Virus record (IMG/VR): IMGVR_UViG_3300046794_000035
Coordinates: 1 to 26,802 of that record
DNA: 26,802 bases
Origin: a virus
Reading direction: 5' to 3' (one strand)
Shown: piece by piece, positions 1 through 6,128 of the stretch
Numbering within the stretch: the first letter of the stretch is position 1
Layout: every line of letters starts with the position of its first letter
The notes under the pieces: generated by a model
Databases searched by the model: none
The model's input: only the letters and a program-made list of their open reading frames with translations
What the model was told of the DNA's origin: nothing
Translations under genes and position numbers: made by a program

Positions 1-25
1 CAACCAACAGCACGAACGCTATCAT
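1..25 (-). CDS. 5' end of a minus-strand gene, partial
   Basis: On the minus strand an ATG at 25-23 overlaps the TGA stop (24-22) of the upstream gene in an ATGA arrangement. It opens a frame reading M-I-A-F-V-L-L-V before the window ends. The eight visible residues are hydrophobic, which would fit the start of a signal peptide or membrane segment, but this is too little to assign a function. The support is the tight stop-start overlap, which repeats the coupling between the two genes upstream in this leftward operon. No strong ribosome binding site is visible. Confidence 0.45.
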
Positions 26-261
26 ACTAGTTCTCTGATCCAAACACGCTGTCCTGATGCCGTAGTGCCAGCACTCCACGTAGGCACACCCTCTTGCGGA
101 TGTTCTACACGTAGCGGGAATGTTTGATCCCAAGGAAACTGAACACCCATGAAGATACGCACGGCAGCATGCGGGCTATTGGCAGCAATAGTTGACACTG
201 CCTGTTTCGTGTTGCCAACGCCGTGATACAAACTGACTTTGAATGAGCGCATGTTAATCAC
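22..261 (-). CDS. small hypothetical protein of the leftward arm
   Basis: This is a minus-strand frame of up to 79 residues that I do not recognise. The longest start is a GTG at 261-259 overlapping the TGA of the preceding gene (GTGA). An ATG three codons later (252-250) has a GGGTGA stretch six bases upstream and may be the true start, giving 76 aa. Either start would be translationally coupled to the upstream gene. The product is a mixed hydrophilic protein with no clear membrane segment, cysteine cluster or known motif. By position it is probably an early or middle accessory protein. Its reality rests on the coupling on both sides, not on similarity. Confidence 0.6.
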   Translation of the reverse strand: MINMRSFKVSLYHGVGNTKQAVSTIAANSPHAAVRIFMGVQFPWDQTFPLRVEHPQEGVPTWSAGTTASGQRVWIRELV

Positions 262-749
262 CCGTAGATTGTAGCGTCATGTCCGCCGATAATCACACCT
301 GCGAGATAACGTGCTTCGTCGTCCCATGAATGCCAGTCTTCAGCACGAAACCCTACTTCAGCACGCTTACGCTCAGACTTAGCCCAAAACAACTGGTTAG
401 CTGTGTGCGAATGTCCCTCCCATGTGTACGGCACACACGGCACGCTGCGTTGAATCTCCGCTGCATCGCAGAACACCTGCACCAGATCAACGCTATCATC
501 CTTTGCTGCCTCTCGTACTACACGATGTTGAGCAATGCGCTTGACTGCGTAATCACTCAGCTTGTCTTGATGGTCTTCACGTACCTGCGCTTCAACCTTA
601 GCAGTAACGCTATTGAACCCTGCCATGTATGCCTTGGCTTGCCAGCTAGTACCATTCACAAACGATTCATAACGAGCACGACAATAACGATTCTGTTGGC
701 ACGTTGCATCGTTAGCCCCTTGTGCTGCGTATTCTTGCTTGGTCTTCAT
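258..749 (-). CDS. hypothetical protein, first gene of the leftward arm
   Basis: This 163-residue protein of unknown function is the first gene downstream of the minus-strand promoters at 793-820 and 880-908. Its ATG (749-747) is preceded on the minus strand by AAGGGG about eight bases away, a good ribosome binding site. The N-terminal part is hydrophilic and probably helical (roughly residues 1-90, with many K/R/E/D). The C-terminal part is rich in Trp and His, with two tryptophans in a short W-H-S-W-D-D segment. There is no membrane segment. The position beside the control region suggests an early gene such as a host-takeover or defence-counter protein, but nothing in the sequence proves this. 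Confidence 0.7.
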   Translation of the reverse strand: MKTKQEYAAQGANDATCQQNRYCRARYESFVNGTSWQAKAYMAGFNSVTAKVEAQVREDHQDKLSDYAVKRIAQHRVVREAAKDDSVDLVQVFCDAAEIQRSVPCVPYTWEGHSHTANQLFWAKSERKRAEVGFRAEDWHSWDDEARYLAGVIIGGHDATIYG

Positions 750-792
750 TTGCTACCCCTTAGAGAATGTTGTCTGCCTGCCCACAACCCAG

Positions 793-820
793 ATTCTAGA
801 TGAGCTACAGAGTATGTCAA
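793..820 (-). promoter_or_regulatory. sigma70-like promoter for the leftward arm
   Basis: On the minus strand there is a perfect -35 TTGACA (820-815), a 16-bp spacer and a -10 TAGAAT (798-793, five of six consensus). Transcription would begin near 786, leaving a leader of about 37 bases before the ATG at 749. It is the best host-type promoter I could find in the window, and it sits exactly where an early promoter is needed. Confidence 0.75.
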
Positions 821-879
821 GCATTATCTTGCACATTCTCTTACGGCATTATCTAGGACGGTGCGAAGCACGGGCTTTT

Positions 880-908
880 ACTATAGCGCCCATGGCGCAC
901 ATTCCCAA
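880..908 (-). promoter_or_regulatory. second sigma70-like minus-strand promoter with palindromic spacer
   Basis: On the minus strand there is a -35 TTGGGA (908-903, four of six), a 17-bp spacer and a -10 TATAGT (885-880, five of six). The spacer holds a perfect GCGCC-CAT-GGCGC inverted repeat (886-898), which could be an operator or simply chance. The promoter lies about 90 bp upstream of the stronger one and points the same way. Confidence 0.5.
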
Positions 909-966
909 TAGAAACAACAGCTTAGGCATTATGTAGCACACCACTACCCAATGAATATTGGCCTAT

Positions 967-1069
967 GTGTGCATTCTGCCCAACATACAGTGTAACCAGT
1001 AAAGGCGCGTTAGCGCGGTTACATACAGCGTGCATGTCTACCTACTGGTAGACCATTGCATATGCACAC
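967..1069. repeat. nested inverted repeats, multi-arm structure
   Basis: An outer 8-bp perfect inverted repeat, GTGTGCAT (967-974) and ATGCACAC (1062-1069), encloses two further arms. Arm one has a 7-bp stem TGTAACC (991-997) / GGTTACA (1017-1023), capped by GCGC-GTTA-GCGC (1005-1016). Arm two is GTCTACC-TACT-GGTAGAC (1036-1053), extendable by TGCA pairs at 1031-1034 and 1057-1060. The last of these overlaps a 10-bp palindrome TGCATATGCA (1057-1066). The 8-mer ACATACAG occurs at 983-990 and 1021-1028. No gene covers this. It could act as DNA (origin or operator cluster) or as RNA in a leader; the sequence alone does not decide. Confidence 0.65.
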
Positions 1070-1225
1070 TCTGATAATGTGACGTTATGTCAAGTGGACT
1101 GTCCTTGCCGAAGGCGTTCTGTGTCAGCTCGCTACCCCCGGGAGAGGGGGCTTGGGGGTGTTGCTTTCTATTGCACTGACACTTCAGTATTTCTACAGGA
1201 AATGTCAACAAATGGGAGCCTGTGT

Positions 1226-1254
1226 AGTAAATGTGCTTAATGGGCAGTAAATGT
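1226..1254 (+). repeat. tandem AGTAAATGT repeat upstream of the late arm
   Basis: AGTAAATGT occurs at 1226-1234 and again at 1246-1254, exactly 20 bp apart, with partial similarity extending on both sides. Two helical turns between copies would place them on the same face of the DNA. The repeat ends 63 bases before the holin start, a suitable place for an activator site or a phage-specific late promoter element. I found no consensus -35/-10 pair tied to it. Confidence 0.45.
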
Positions 1255-1317
1255 ATTGAAGGCCGATAGGCGGGCTTCGCGCGCGATTAATGTCTATTCC
1301 GAAGGAAAATCAAAACA

Positions 1318-1527
1318 ATGAATATTTTAGATATTGCATCTAGTCCAGCCGTGGCTATCCCTACAACGGGAGTTGTCTCGGTAGCCAATCTCATGGCTTG
1401 GATTCCATTAGCAGTGAATGTCCTCACCCTCCTCTACCTAGCCATTCTCATTGGGCATAAGGCTTGGGTGTGGTACAGAGAATATAAAGGTAAGCAAGCT
1501 ATTGTTGATGAGGACAAGTTGCCATGA
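1318..1527 (+). CDS. putative holin (pinholin candidate)
   Basis: This small 69-residue membrane protein has one long hydrophobic stretch at about residues 18-46, followed by a short basic, aromatic tail (HKAWVWYREYKGK). Its size and layout resemble the small holins of T7-like phages. Its role would be to time host lysis in the inner membrane. The lysis set downstream contains a SAR endolysin, which does not need a large hole; such enzymes are usually paired with pinholins that only collapse the membrane potential. The ATG is preceded by GAAGGA eleven bases upstream. Its TGA overlaps the start of the tail fibre gene (ATGA). The role is inferred from topology and context only. Confidence 0.65.
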   Translation: MNILDIASSPAVAIPTTGVVSVANLMAWIPLAVNVLTLLYLAILIGHKAWVWYREYKGKQAIVDEDKLP

Positions 1528-2927
1528 GCAAGATTAATGTCGTCACGGTTACTAACGGACAGAACATTAGTGCCATCAATAGTAATTTCCAAGATATCGC
1601 CAATCATCTGAATACGCTTGTCTCCTATCGGAACAATCCAGTAGGGGAACCCAATCAGATGCAGAACGATATTGATTTCAATGCTTTCCGGATTCTTAAT
1701 CTCGGAGAGTTGAATGTCACTTCGTTGGTAGTGGATGGGGTGTCTATTGACAGCGCCATTTCACAGACAGCCGCTAATGCAGCAGCCGCAGCTAATAGTG
1801 CATTGAGTGCAGCAGACAGTGCAGCACAGGCAGCAGCTACGGTAGCTAATACCTTGCTTAAGGTGAACAACCTGAGTGATGTAGCCTCTCCTGTGGTTAG
1901 CCGTACCAATCTCGGTCTTGGGAATGTGGATAACACTTCTGATGTGAACAAGCCTATTAGTACAGCACAAGCCTCTGCGCTTGCTCTTAAAGCCCCTCTG
2001 AATGCTCCTGCCTTCACAGGTGGTGGTACATGGGCGGGGATTGTTACATTCGGAAATGCACCACGCTCTTCCAACTACGTAGTGAATGATGTTGCTGGTG
2101 TTAGTAGGTCTTACAACTTCCAGACAGCCGGGCTTAATCGATGGGCTCTTACCGCTAGTGCTAATGCAGAAGCCGGAACTAATACAGGTACAGCTTTTAA
2201 CATCACTAGGTACGATGATGCAGGGAATGCTATTGATAATCCATTGAATATCATCCGTGCCACTGGTGTAGCTACTTTCTCTACGGCCCCTGTAGCTCCA
2301 AATTATATAGTTAATGCTAATCCGGGAACTACTCGTAATGTTACATTCAATTCAAATACAACTAATCGATGGACGGTAACAGCTACAGGAGATACTGAGA
2401 GCGGTAGTAATGTAGGCACTGATTTTAATATCCGGCGATTTAATGATGCTGGTACTTTCATTGACGCTCCTATCTCTATCTCTCGTGCATCTGGTCAAGT
2501 TAATATCAAAGGAACTAGCACCAATGATGTAGCTATTGCAGGATATGTTGGTGAAACACAAGTAGCTACAGCTACATCAGTTGCTGCATCTAATAACGTT
2601 CCTTTCAATGTCACCTCTATTTCTCTTCCGGCTGGTGATTGGCTAGTTAGTGCTATTTTCGCCACAGCACCAGCAGGCACCACTACCACTTCATTTTCTA
2701 ATGTTGGGTTGTCCACTACCTCGGCGACATTCGGAGTGGTGTCTGGGGTATTTACATTGGCTGTAACTGGCCCCTCTACTGGCGCAGGTGGACCGGCAGG
2801 AGTAGCTGTACCTAATTTTAGATTTAGTCTCGCCGCCACAACCACTGTGTTTCTTGTTGCCACTATTGGCTTTGCAGTTAGCACAATGGCTGCTCACGGT
2901 CGTATCACTGCTCAACGAATCAGGTAA
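1524..2927 (+). CDS. tail fibre protein with repeated shaft domain
   Basis: This 467-residue protein is probably a receptor-binding fibre. Residues 1-60 form a virion-anchor domain that aligns without gaps to the start of the next gene's product (shared SKI at 2-4, AIN at 17-19, YR at 35-36, GEPNQM at 41-46). Residues 76-110 are Ala-rich and probably coiled coil. Residues 113-166 carry the NLSDV...NLGLGNVDNTSD...KP.STA pattern common in phage fibres. Two consecutive 76-residue repeats follow (about 176-251 and 252-327; matching NRW at 205-207 and 281-283). The C-terminal 130 residues are Thr/Ser/Gly-rich with the SLPAGDWLVSA pattern of a small beta-sandwich tip. Start and upstream stop overlap, so translation is coupled to the holin. 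Confidence 0.85.
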   Translation: MSKINVVTVTNGQNISAINSNFQDIANHLNTLVSYRNNPVGEPNQMQNDIDFNAFRILNLGELNVTSLVVDGVSIDSAISQTAANAAAAANSALSAADSAAQAAATVANTLLKVNNLSDVASPVVSRTNLGLGNVDNTSDVNKPISTAQASALALKAPLNAPAFTGGGTWAGIVTFGNAPRSSNYVVNDVAGVSRSYNFQTAGLNRWALTASANAEAGTNTGTAFNITRYDDAGNAIDNPLNIIRATGVATFSTAPVAPNYIVNANPGTTRNVTFNSNTTNRWTVTATGDTESGSNVGTDFNIRRFNDAGTFIDAPISISRASGQVNIKGTSTNDVAIAGYVGETQVATATSVAASNNVPFNVTSISLPAGDWLVSAIFATAPAGTTTTSFSNVGLSTTSATFGVVSGVFTLAVTGPSTGAGGPAGVAVPNFRFSLAATTTVFLVATIGFAVSTMAAHGRITAQRIR

Positions 2928-2929
2928 CT

Positions 2930-5221
2930 ATGTCAAAAATAACACTAAATAATACGGCATCGGGGTATAACCTTGCGGCTATTAATGCCAACTTTGACAA
3001 GATCGAAGACGCATTAAACAATGATGTTCTCTACCGGGATAATCCTCCCGGAGAGCCAAACCAGATGGATCAAACGCTGGATATGAACAGCCAGCGTATT
3101 ATCAACCTTCCTGAACCGATGGCTGATTCTGAACCGGCTAGATTCAAAGACCTCAAGGATTTCTCTCTCGGTAAGGTTAAGGCTTCCCTCGTCCCCTTCA
3201 CTCCGTATCTGGATGTCACTAGTACGAATGTACAAGATGCTATTCAGGAAGTGAAGGATGACATTATCTCCGGATTGGCATCAGAGGTAGCAGCACGGCA
3301 GGCAGCAGACAGCGTAATTGTAGATCGCGCTCTCTATCGGACTAATCCGGATGGTAAGCCTAATACGATGCTCATTCCTTTGGACATGGGTCTCAATAAG
3401 ATTACCAACCTTGCTGCTCCTACTACGTCCAATGATGCAGCCCGGATTGTAGACGTACAGAATGCTATTGCTGGTATTGCAACAGCTTCCACTACCCTGT
3501 TCTCTCCAATCACTCATGTGCCGTCTACGAATGTGCAGGGTGCTATTGCAGATGCAGTGGCTTACACGGATGCAGCAATTGCCCCTGTCAGCGCTTCTAT
3601 TACGTCTGTATCCAATACGCTCAATGCGGATATTGCCTCTCGGACGGTTTACAACATGAAGAAGTTGGGTGCAGTTGGAAATGGCGTTGCTGACGATACC
3701 GCAGTCATTCAAGCAGCCATCGCTACAGCTTCCGCTTCAGGGTTGTCCAGTGTTATCTACTTCCCCCGTGGGAACTATCGTATCTCTGGCACGCTCACGC
3801 TGAATGCACCCGGACTCATCTTGCAGGGTGAAGGTAGCACGGCTTCTGTGATTACGGCTCTGAACAATGTAGGAACCTTCACAGGCAATCCAGCAGCAAT
3901 GGTCGTGATGAATGGCAACAACTGTGCCGTAAGAAATCTAGCGATTGATGGGAATATCGCTAATAACACGGCTAGGTCTTTTTACGGCATCAGCAGCAAT
4001 GCAGCTGGTCTGAGTGGTCTTGCTATCGATAATTGTATTATCCAGAATGTGATTGGTAGTGGAATTGCCTTTGCTCCGGATACAGGAGTGAACTTCGATT
4101 TCCAGATTACCAATAACCGACTTGCTAATATCGGTTGGGCGGGTATGGAATTGTACAACACCATTGGTGGCTTGATTAGCGGCAACCGGATTGCTACAAC
4201 TGCGGCCCACGGTATTGTCACAGGCTACAACAGCAACAAGAGCAATTTCAATGTCTCGAATGCCAATCGTATCATCGGTAACTATGTGAATCGAAGCAGC
4301 CTTCCTACGGCTAACCTTGGGGGCCTTTCTACTCGTGGTTTTATGATTGCCGTAGGTGCTGGTGATGTTAATACGGTGATTGCTAACAACATCTGTTTCG
4401 ATAATCGTCTTGCGGGTGAAGATGGTATTGGCTTGGGTCAAGACGGTATCCGATATAACCAAGGCATCCTTGTCATTGGCAACGTGGTTCAGTTCGCTGG
4501 CTTGTTTGGCATTGATGCTACTACGGGCTCTACGATTCAAGATAACATTATTATCCAATCTACGCAGTGTGGTATCAAGGTGGGTACTGACGTAGGAGGT
4601 AACTGCACGGATTGTATTATCTCTAACAATCTCATCATCCAGCCTAACAACCCTACTGCATTCTGGCCTTCGGTACAAGACGCGGGGATTATTGTGTCTT
4701 CAGCATTCTCTTCGGGCATCTATGCTGGTATTAAGATTGTTGGGAATTCGGTGGTAGATAGTCGAGTGGGTGGGGCTAAGCTGACTAACTATGGTGTGGT
4801 TGTGGACTATAACGGTGTAACTTATTTCAATAATGAGTTTAGCCATAACAACTTCGGCAGCGTAAAACTTGGTGTGGCTTTCGCTAGTGGCTCTATTCCT
4901 TCTGGCGATTGCGGTTGGCGTTATCTGAACAATGTAGGCCCCATTGCTGTGCCACAAGTCACAGGAACAGTCCCCAATATCTTTGGTAACGACAATGTTT
5001 CAGTGAGTCATGCTGGTCCCACTACGGTGACAAACATGCTAGGTGGATTTAATGGGCAGGCTTTGGATGTTCAAATGAACACCAGTAACACTACTTGGCA
5101 ATTCAACAGCAATGCCGCTATGTATGGCAATGGCAATTCCAATCTTACTACCGCTGGTGGCAACTTCTTGCGCTTTAAGATGCATAACGGTGTGTGGGCA
5201 GGAGCGAGGACTGTATTTTGA
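2930..5221 (+). CDS. tail spike with pectate-lyase-like beta-helix
   Basis: This 763-residue spike probably binds and may cleave host surface polysaccharide. Residues 1-60 are the same anchor domain as in the fibre encoded just upstream. The region 34-108 is duplicated at 135-210 with a constant offset of 101 residues (LYR, PN, LDM, NL, AR and STNVQ.AI all recur). A K-L-G-A-V-G-N-G-V-A-D-D-T segment at 245-257 marks the entry to a right-handed parallel beta-helix of the pectate lyase 3 type. Many N-N-x-I/V turns follow to about residue 680. The last 80 residues look like a Gly/Asn-rich trimerisation or tip region. Catalytic residues cannot be assigned by eye. The ATG follows the preceding stop by two bases. 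Confidence 0.88.
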   Translation: MSKITLNNTASGYNLAAINANFDKIEDALNNDVLYRDNPPGEPNQMDQTLDMNSQRIINLPEPMADSEPARFKDLKDFSLGKVKASLVPFTPYLDVTSTNVQDAIQEVKDDIISGLASEVAARQAADSVIVDRALYRTNPDGKPNTMLIPLDMGLNKITNLAAPTTSNDAARIVDVQNAIAGIATASTTLFSPITHVPSTNVQGAIADAVAYTDAAIAPVSASITSVSNTLNADIASRTVYNMKKLGAVGNGVADDTAVIQAAIATASASGLSSVIYFPRGNYRISGTLTLNAPGLILQGEGSTASVITALNNVGTFTGNPAAMVVMNGNNCAVRNLAIDGNIANNTARSFYGISSNAAGLSGLAIDNCIIQNVIGSGIAFAPDTGVNFDFQITNNRLANIGWAGMELYNTIGGLISGNRIATTAAHGIVTGYNSNKSNFNVSNANRIIGNYVNRSSLPTANLGGLSTRGFMIAVGAGDVNTVIANNICFDNRLAGEDGIGLGQDGIRYNQGILVIGNVVQFAGLFGIDATTGSTIQDNIIIQSTQCGIKVGTDVGGNCTDCIISNNLIIQPNNPTAFWPSVQDAGIIVSSAFSSGIYAGIKIVGNSVVDSRVGGAKLTNYGVVVDYNGVTYFNNEFSHNNFGSVKLGVAFASGSIPSGDCGWRYLNNVGPIAVPQVTGTVPNIFGNDNVSVSHAGPTTVTNMLGGFNGQALDVQMNTSNTTWQFNSNAAMYGNGNSNLTTAGGNFLRFKMHNGVWAGARTVF

Positions 5222-5682
5222 TTAAAGCCAATAAATGGTTGGTTGGCCTAGCAGGAGCAGCCGTGCTTTCTACGGCGGCTGTTCTTGAAGGGTCCAAGAC
5301 CACTCCCTATTACGACATAGGAGGCATTCCAACGGTTTGTGATGGTCACACTGGCCCTGATGTCAAGATGGGTCAGCCGTGGTCACCAGCAGCCTGTAAA
5401 GCCGTCCTAGAGCGAGATTTCATCAAACACGGCAAAGGAATCCTTCAGTGTGTGAATGTCCCTCTGACAGAAAACCAATATAACGCCTTCACCCTCTTTG
5501 CATTCAATGTAGGAGTTGAAGCGTTCTGCACTAGTTCTACTGTACTGAAACCTCTTAATCAAGGCCGATATAATGAAGCCTGTGAGGGAATGTACAAATG
5601 GGTATATGTCAAGGGTAAATATATTGAAGGGCTATATAATCGCCGAAAGGTAGAGGTGGCAATGTGCAAAAGTATTTCTTAA
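5218..5682 (+). CDS. SAR endolysin, GH24 lysozyme (muramidase)
   Basis: This enzyme cleaves the glycan strands of peptidoglycan. I place the start at TTG 5218, overlapping the spike's TGA (TTGA), because GAGGA lies seven bases upstream; that gives 154 residues. A longer in-frame GTG at 5194 lies inside the spike gene and is less likely. Residues 7-23 form a Gly/Ala-rich, weakly hydrophobic segment, the signal-anchor-release type, so export and activation would not need a large-hole holin. The catalytic pattern E24-x8-D33-x5-T39 matches T4 lysozyme spacing, followed by VCDGHTG and a C-terminal GLYNRRKVE motif. Six cysteines (41, 60, 78, 104, 122, 150) suggest disulfides formed in the periplasm. 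Rz follows with an overlap. Confidence 0.93.
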   Translation: MIKANKWLVGLAGAAVLSTAAVLEGSKTTPYYDIGGIPTVCDGHTGPDVKMGQPWSPAACKAVLERDFIKHGKGILQCVNVPLTENQYNAFTLFAFNVGVEAFCTSSTVLKPLNQGRYNEACEGMYKWVYVKGKYIEGLYNRRKVEVAMCKSIS

Positions 5683-6128
5683 TCGCAGCACTCGTCCTCG
5701 GCCTATTAATCGGAGCTATTCCCACTTGGTTCTACTACAGTGGGAAACTCACTAAGCAAGAGGCTGATGCCATTGTGGCTACACAGGATTTGGAGAAGAA
5801 ACTAAATGTTAACAAAGCTCAGGCCGATTTCGAAAAGCAGTTCGCTGTTGCTGCTGCCAGCACTCAGCTTCAGTCTGTTATTGACAGCTTGCGGAACCGC
5901 CCAATGCGTCCTGCCACAGTTGCCAGTACTCAGCCCGCCTGCACAGGCTCCGGACTTTATCGGGACGACTCAGAATTTCTTGCAAGGCTCGCTGAAAGAG
6001 CAGAGCAAGTAAAGATAGAAAGGGATTACTACTATGGACAATATGAAGCCGCTCGAAGACTTCTTGCCGGAGAAAAGCAAGATGGTGGATTCGGTGGGCA
6101 GGTATCTAACCCAAAGCCTCTTCCTTGA
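5664..6128 (+). CDS. Rz: i-spanin, Rz-like
   Basis: This is the inner-membrane spanin subunit, 154 residues. It works with the lipoprotein Rz1 to fuse inner and outer membranes in the last lysis step. The start is a GTG at 5664 inside the end of the endolysin gene, with AGAGG seven bases upstream. Residues 5-25 form one N-terminal membrane helix. Residues 32-80 and 105-140 are charged, heptad-like helices separated by a Pro/Thr/Cys-containing hinge, as in Rz proteins. The gene fully contains Rz1 in the +1 frame and overlaps the start of the small terminase by 95 bases, so its C-terminal third is constrained by other reading frames. Confidence 0.85.
   Translation: MQKYFLIAALVLGLLIGAIPTWFYYSGKLTKQEADAIVATQDLEKKLNVNKAQADFEKQFAVAAASTQLQSVIDSLRNRPMRPATVASTQPACTGSGLYRDDSEFLARLAERAEQVKIERDYYYGQYEAARRLLAGEKQDGGFGGQVSNPKPLP
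5806..6012 (+). CDS. Rz1: o-spanin lipoprotein, Rz1-like, nested in Rz
   Basis: This 68-residue frame lies entirely inside Rz, in the +1 frame. It has a basic N-terminus, a hydrophobic stretch at 14-26 and a lipobox Leu26-Thr27-Ala28-Cys29. Signal peptidase II cleavage would leave a lipoprotein of 40 residues, Pro-rich near its start (LPQLPVLSPPAQAP). This is the classical Rz1 design, anchored in the outer membrane and pairing with Rz across the periplasm. A second cysteine (Cys34) could support disulfide dimers. The ATG has GGAGAAG about eight bases upstream. Its stop at 6010-6012 is 21 bases before the small terminase start, in the same frame. Confidence 0.88.
   Translation: MLTKLRPISKSSSLLLLPALSFSLLLTACGTAQCVLPQLPVLSPPAQAPDFIGTTQNFLQGSLKEQSK

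Larger units (their letters stand above)
750..1317. other. divergent intergenic control region, no gene
   Basis: This 568-bp gap separates the leftward and rightward arms and has no credible coding frame. It holds the two minus-strand promoters, three copies of GCATTAT (821-827, 846-852, 926-932; ATAATGC on the minus strand, like extra -10 boxes), the multi-arm inverted repeats, a C5/G5 stem (1135-1139 with 1146-1150) followed by another G5 run (1154-1158), a 20-bp spaced AGTAAATGT direct repeat, and a weak hairpin (1258-1278) in the late leader. For the rightward direction the best host-type match is weak: TAGACC (1049-1054), an 18-bp spacer and GATAAT (1073-1078). Late transcription may therefore need a phage factor. 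Confidence 0.8.

Noticed and set aside
330-803. Plus-strand open frame of 157 codons opposite the first leftward gene
   Set aside because: It runs antisense to a gene with a good ribosome binding site and promoter, is Cys/Leu-rich in an unnatural way, and has no binding site of its own.
1140-1158. G-quadruplex
   Set aside because: Only three separate runs of at least three G are present on this strand, so a standard four-run three-tetrad structure cannot form.
3938-4678. Minus-strand open frame of 246 codons inside the spike gene
   Set aside because: It lies fully within the beta-helix coding region; it is a by-product of biased codons with no start context.
1318-5221. Diversity-generating retroelement acting on the tail fibre genes
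   Set aside because: No reverse transcriptase and no template-repeat/variable-repeat pair are visible in the window.
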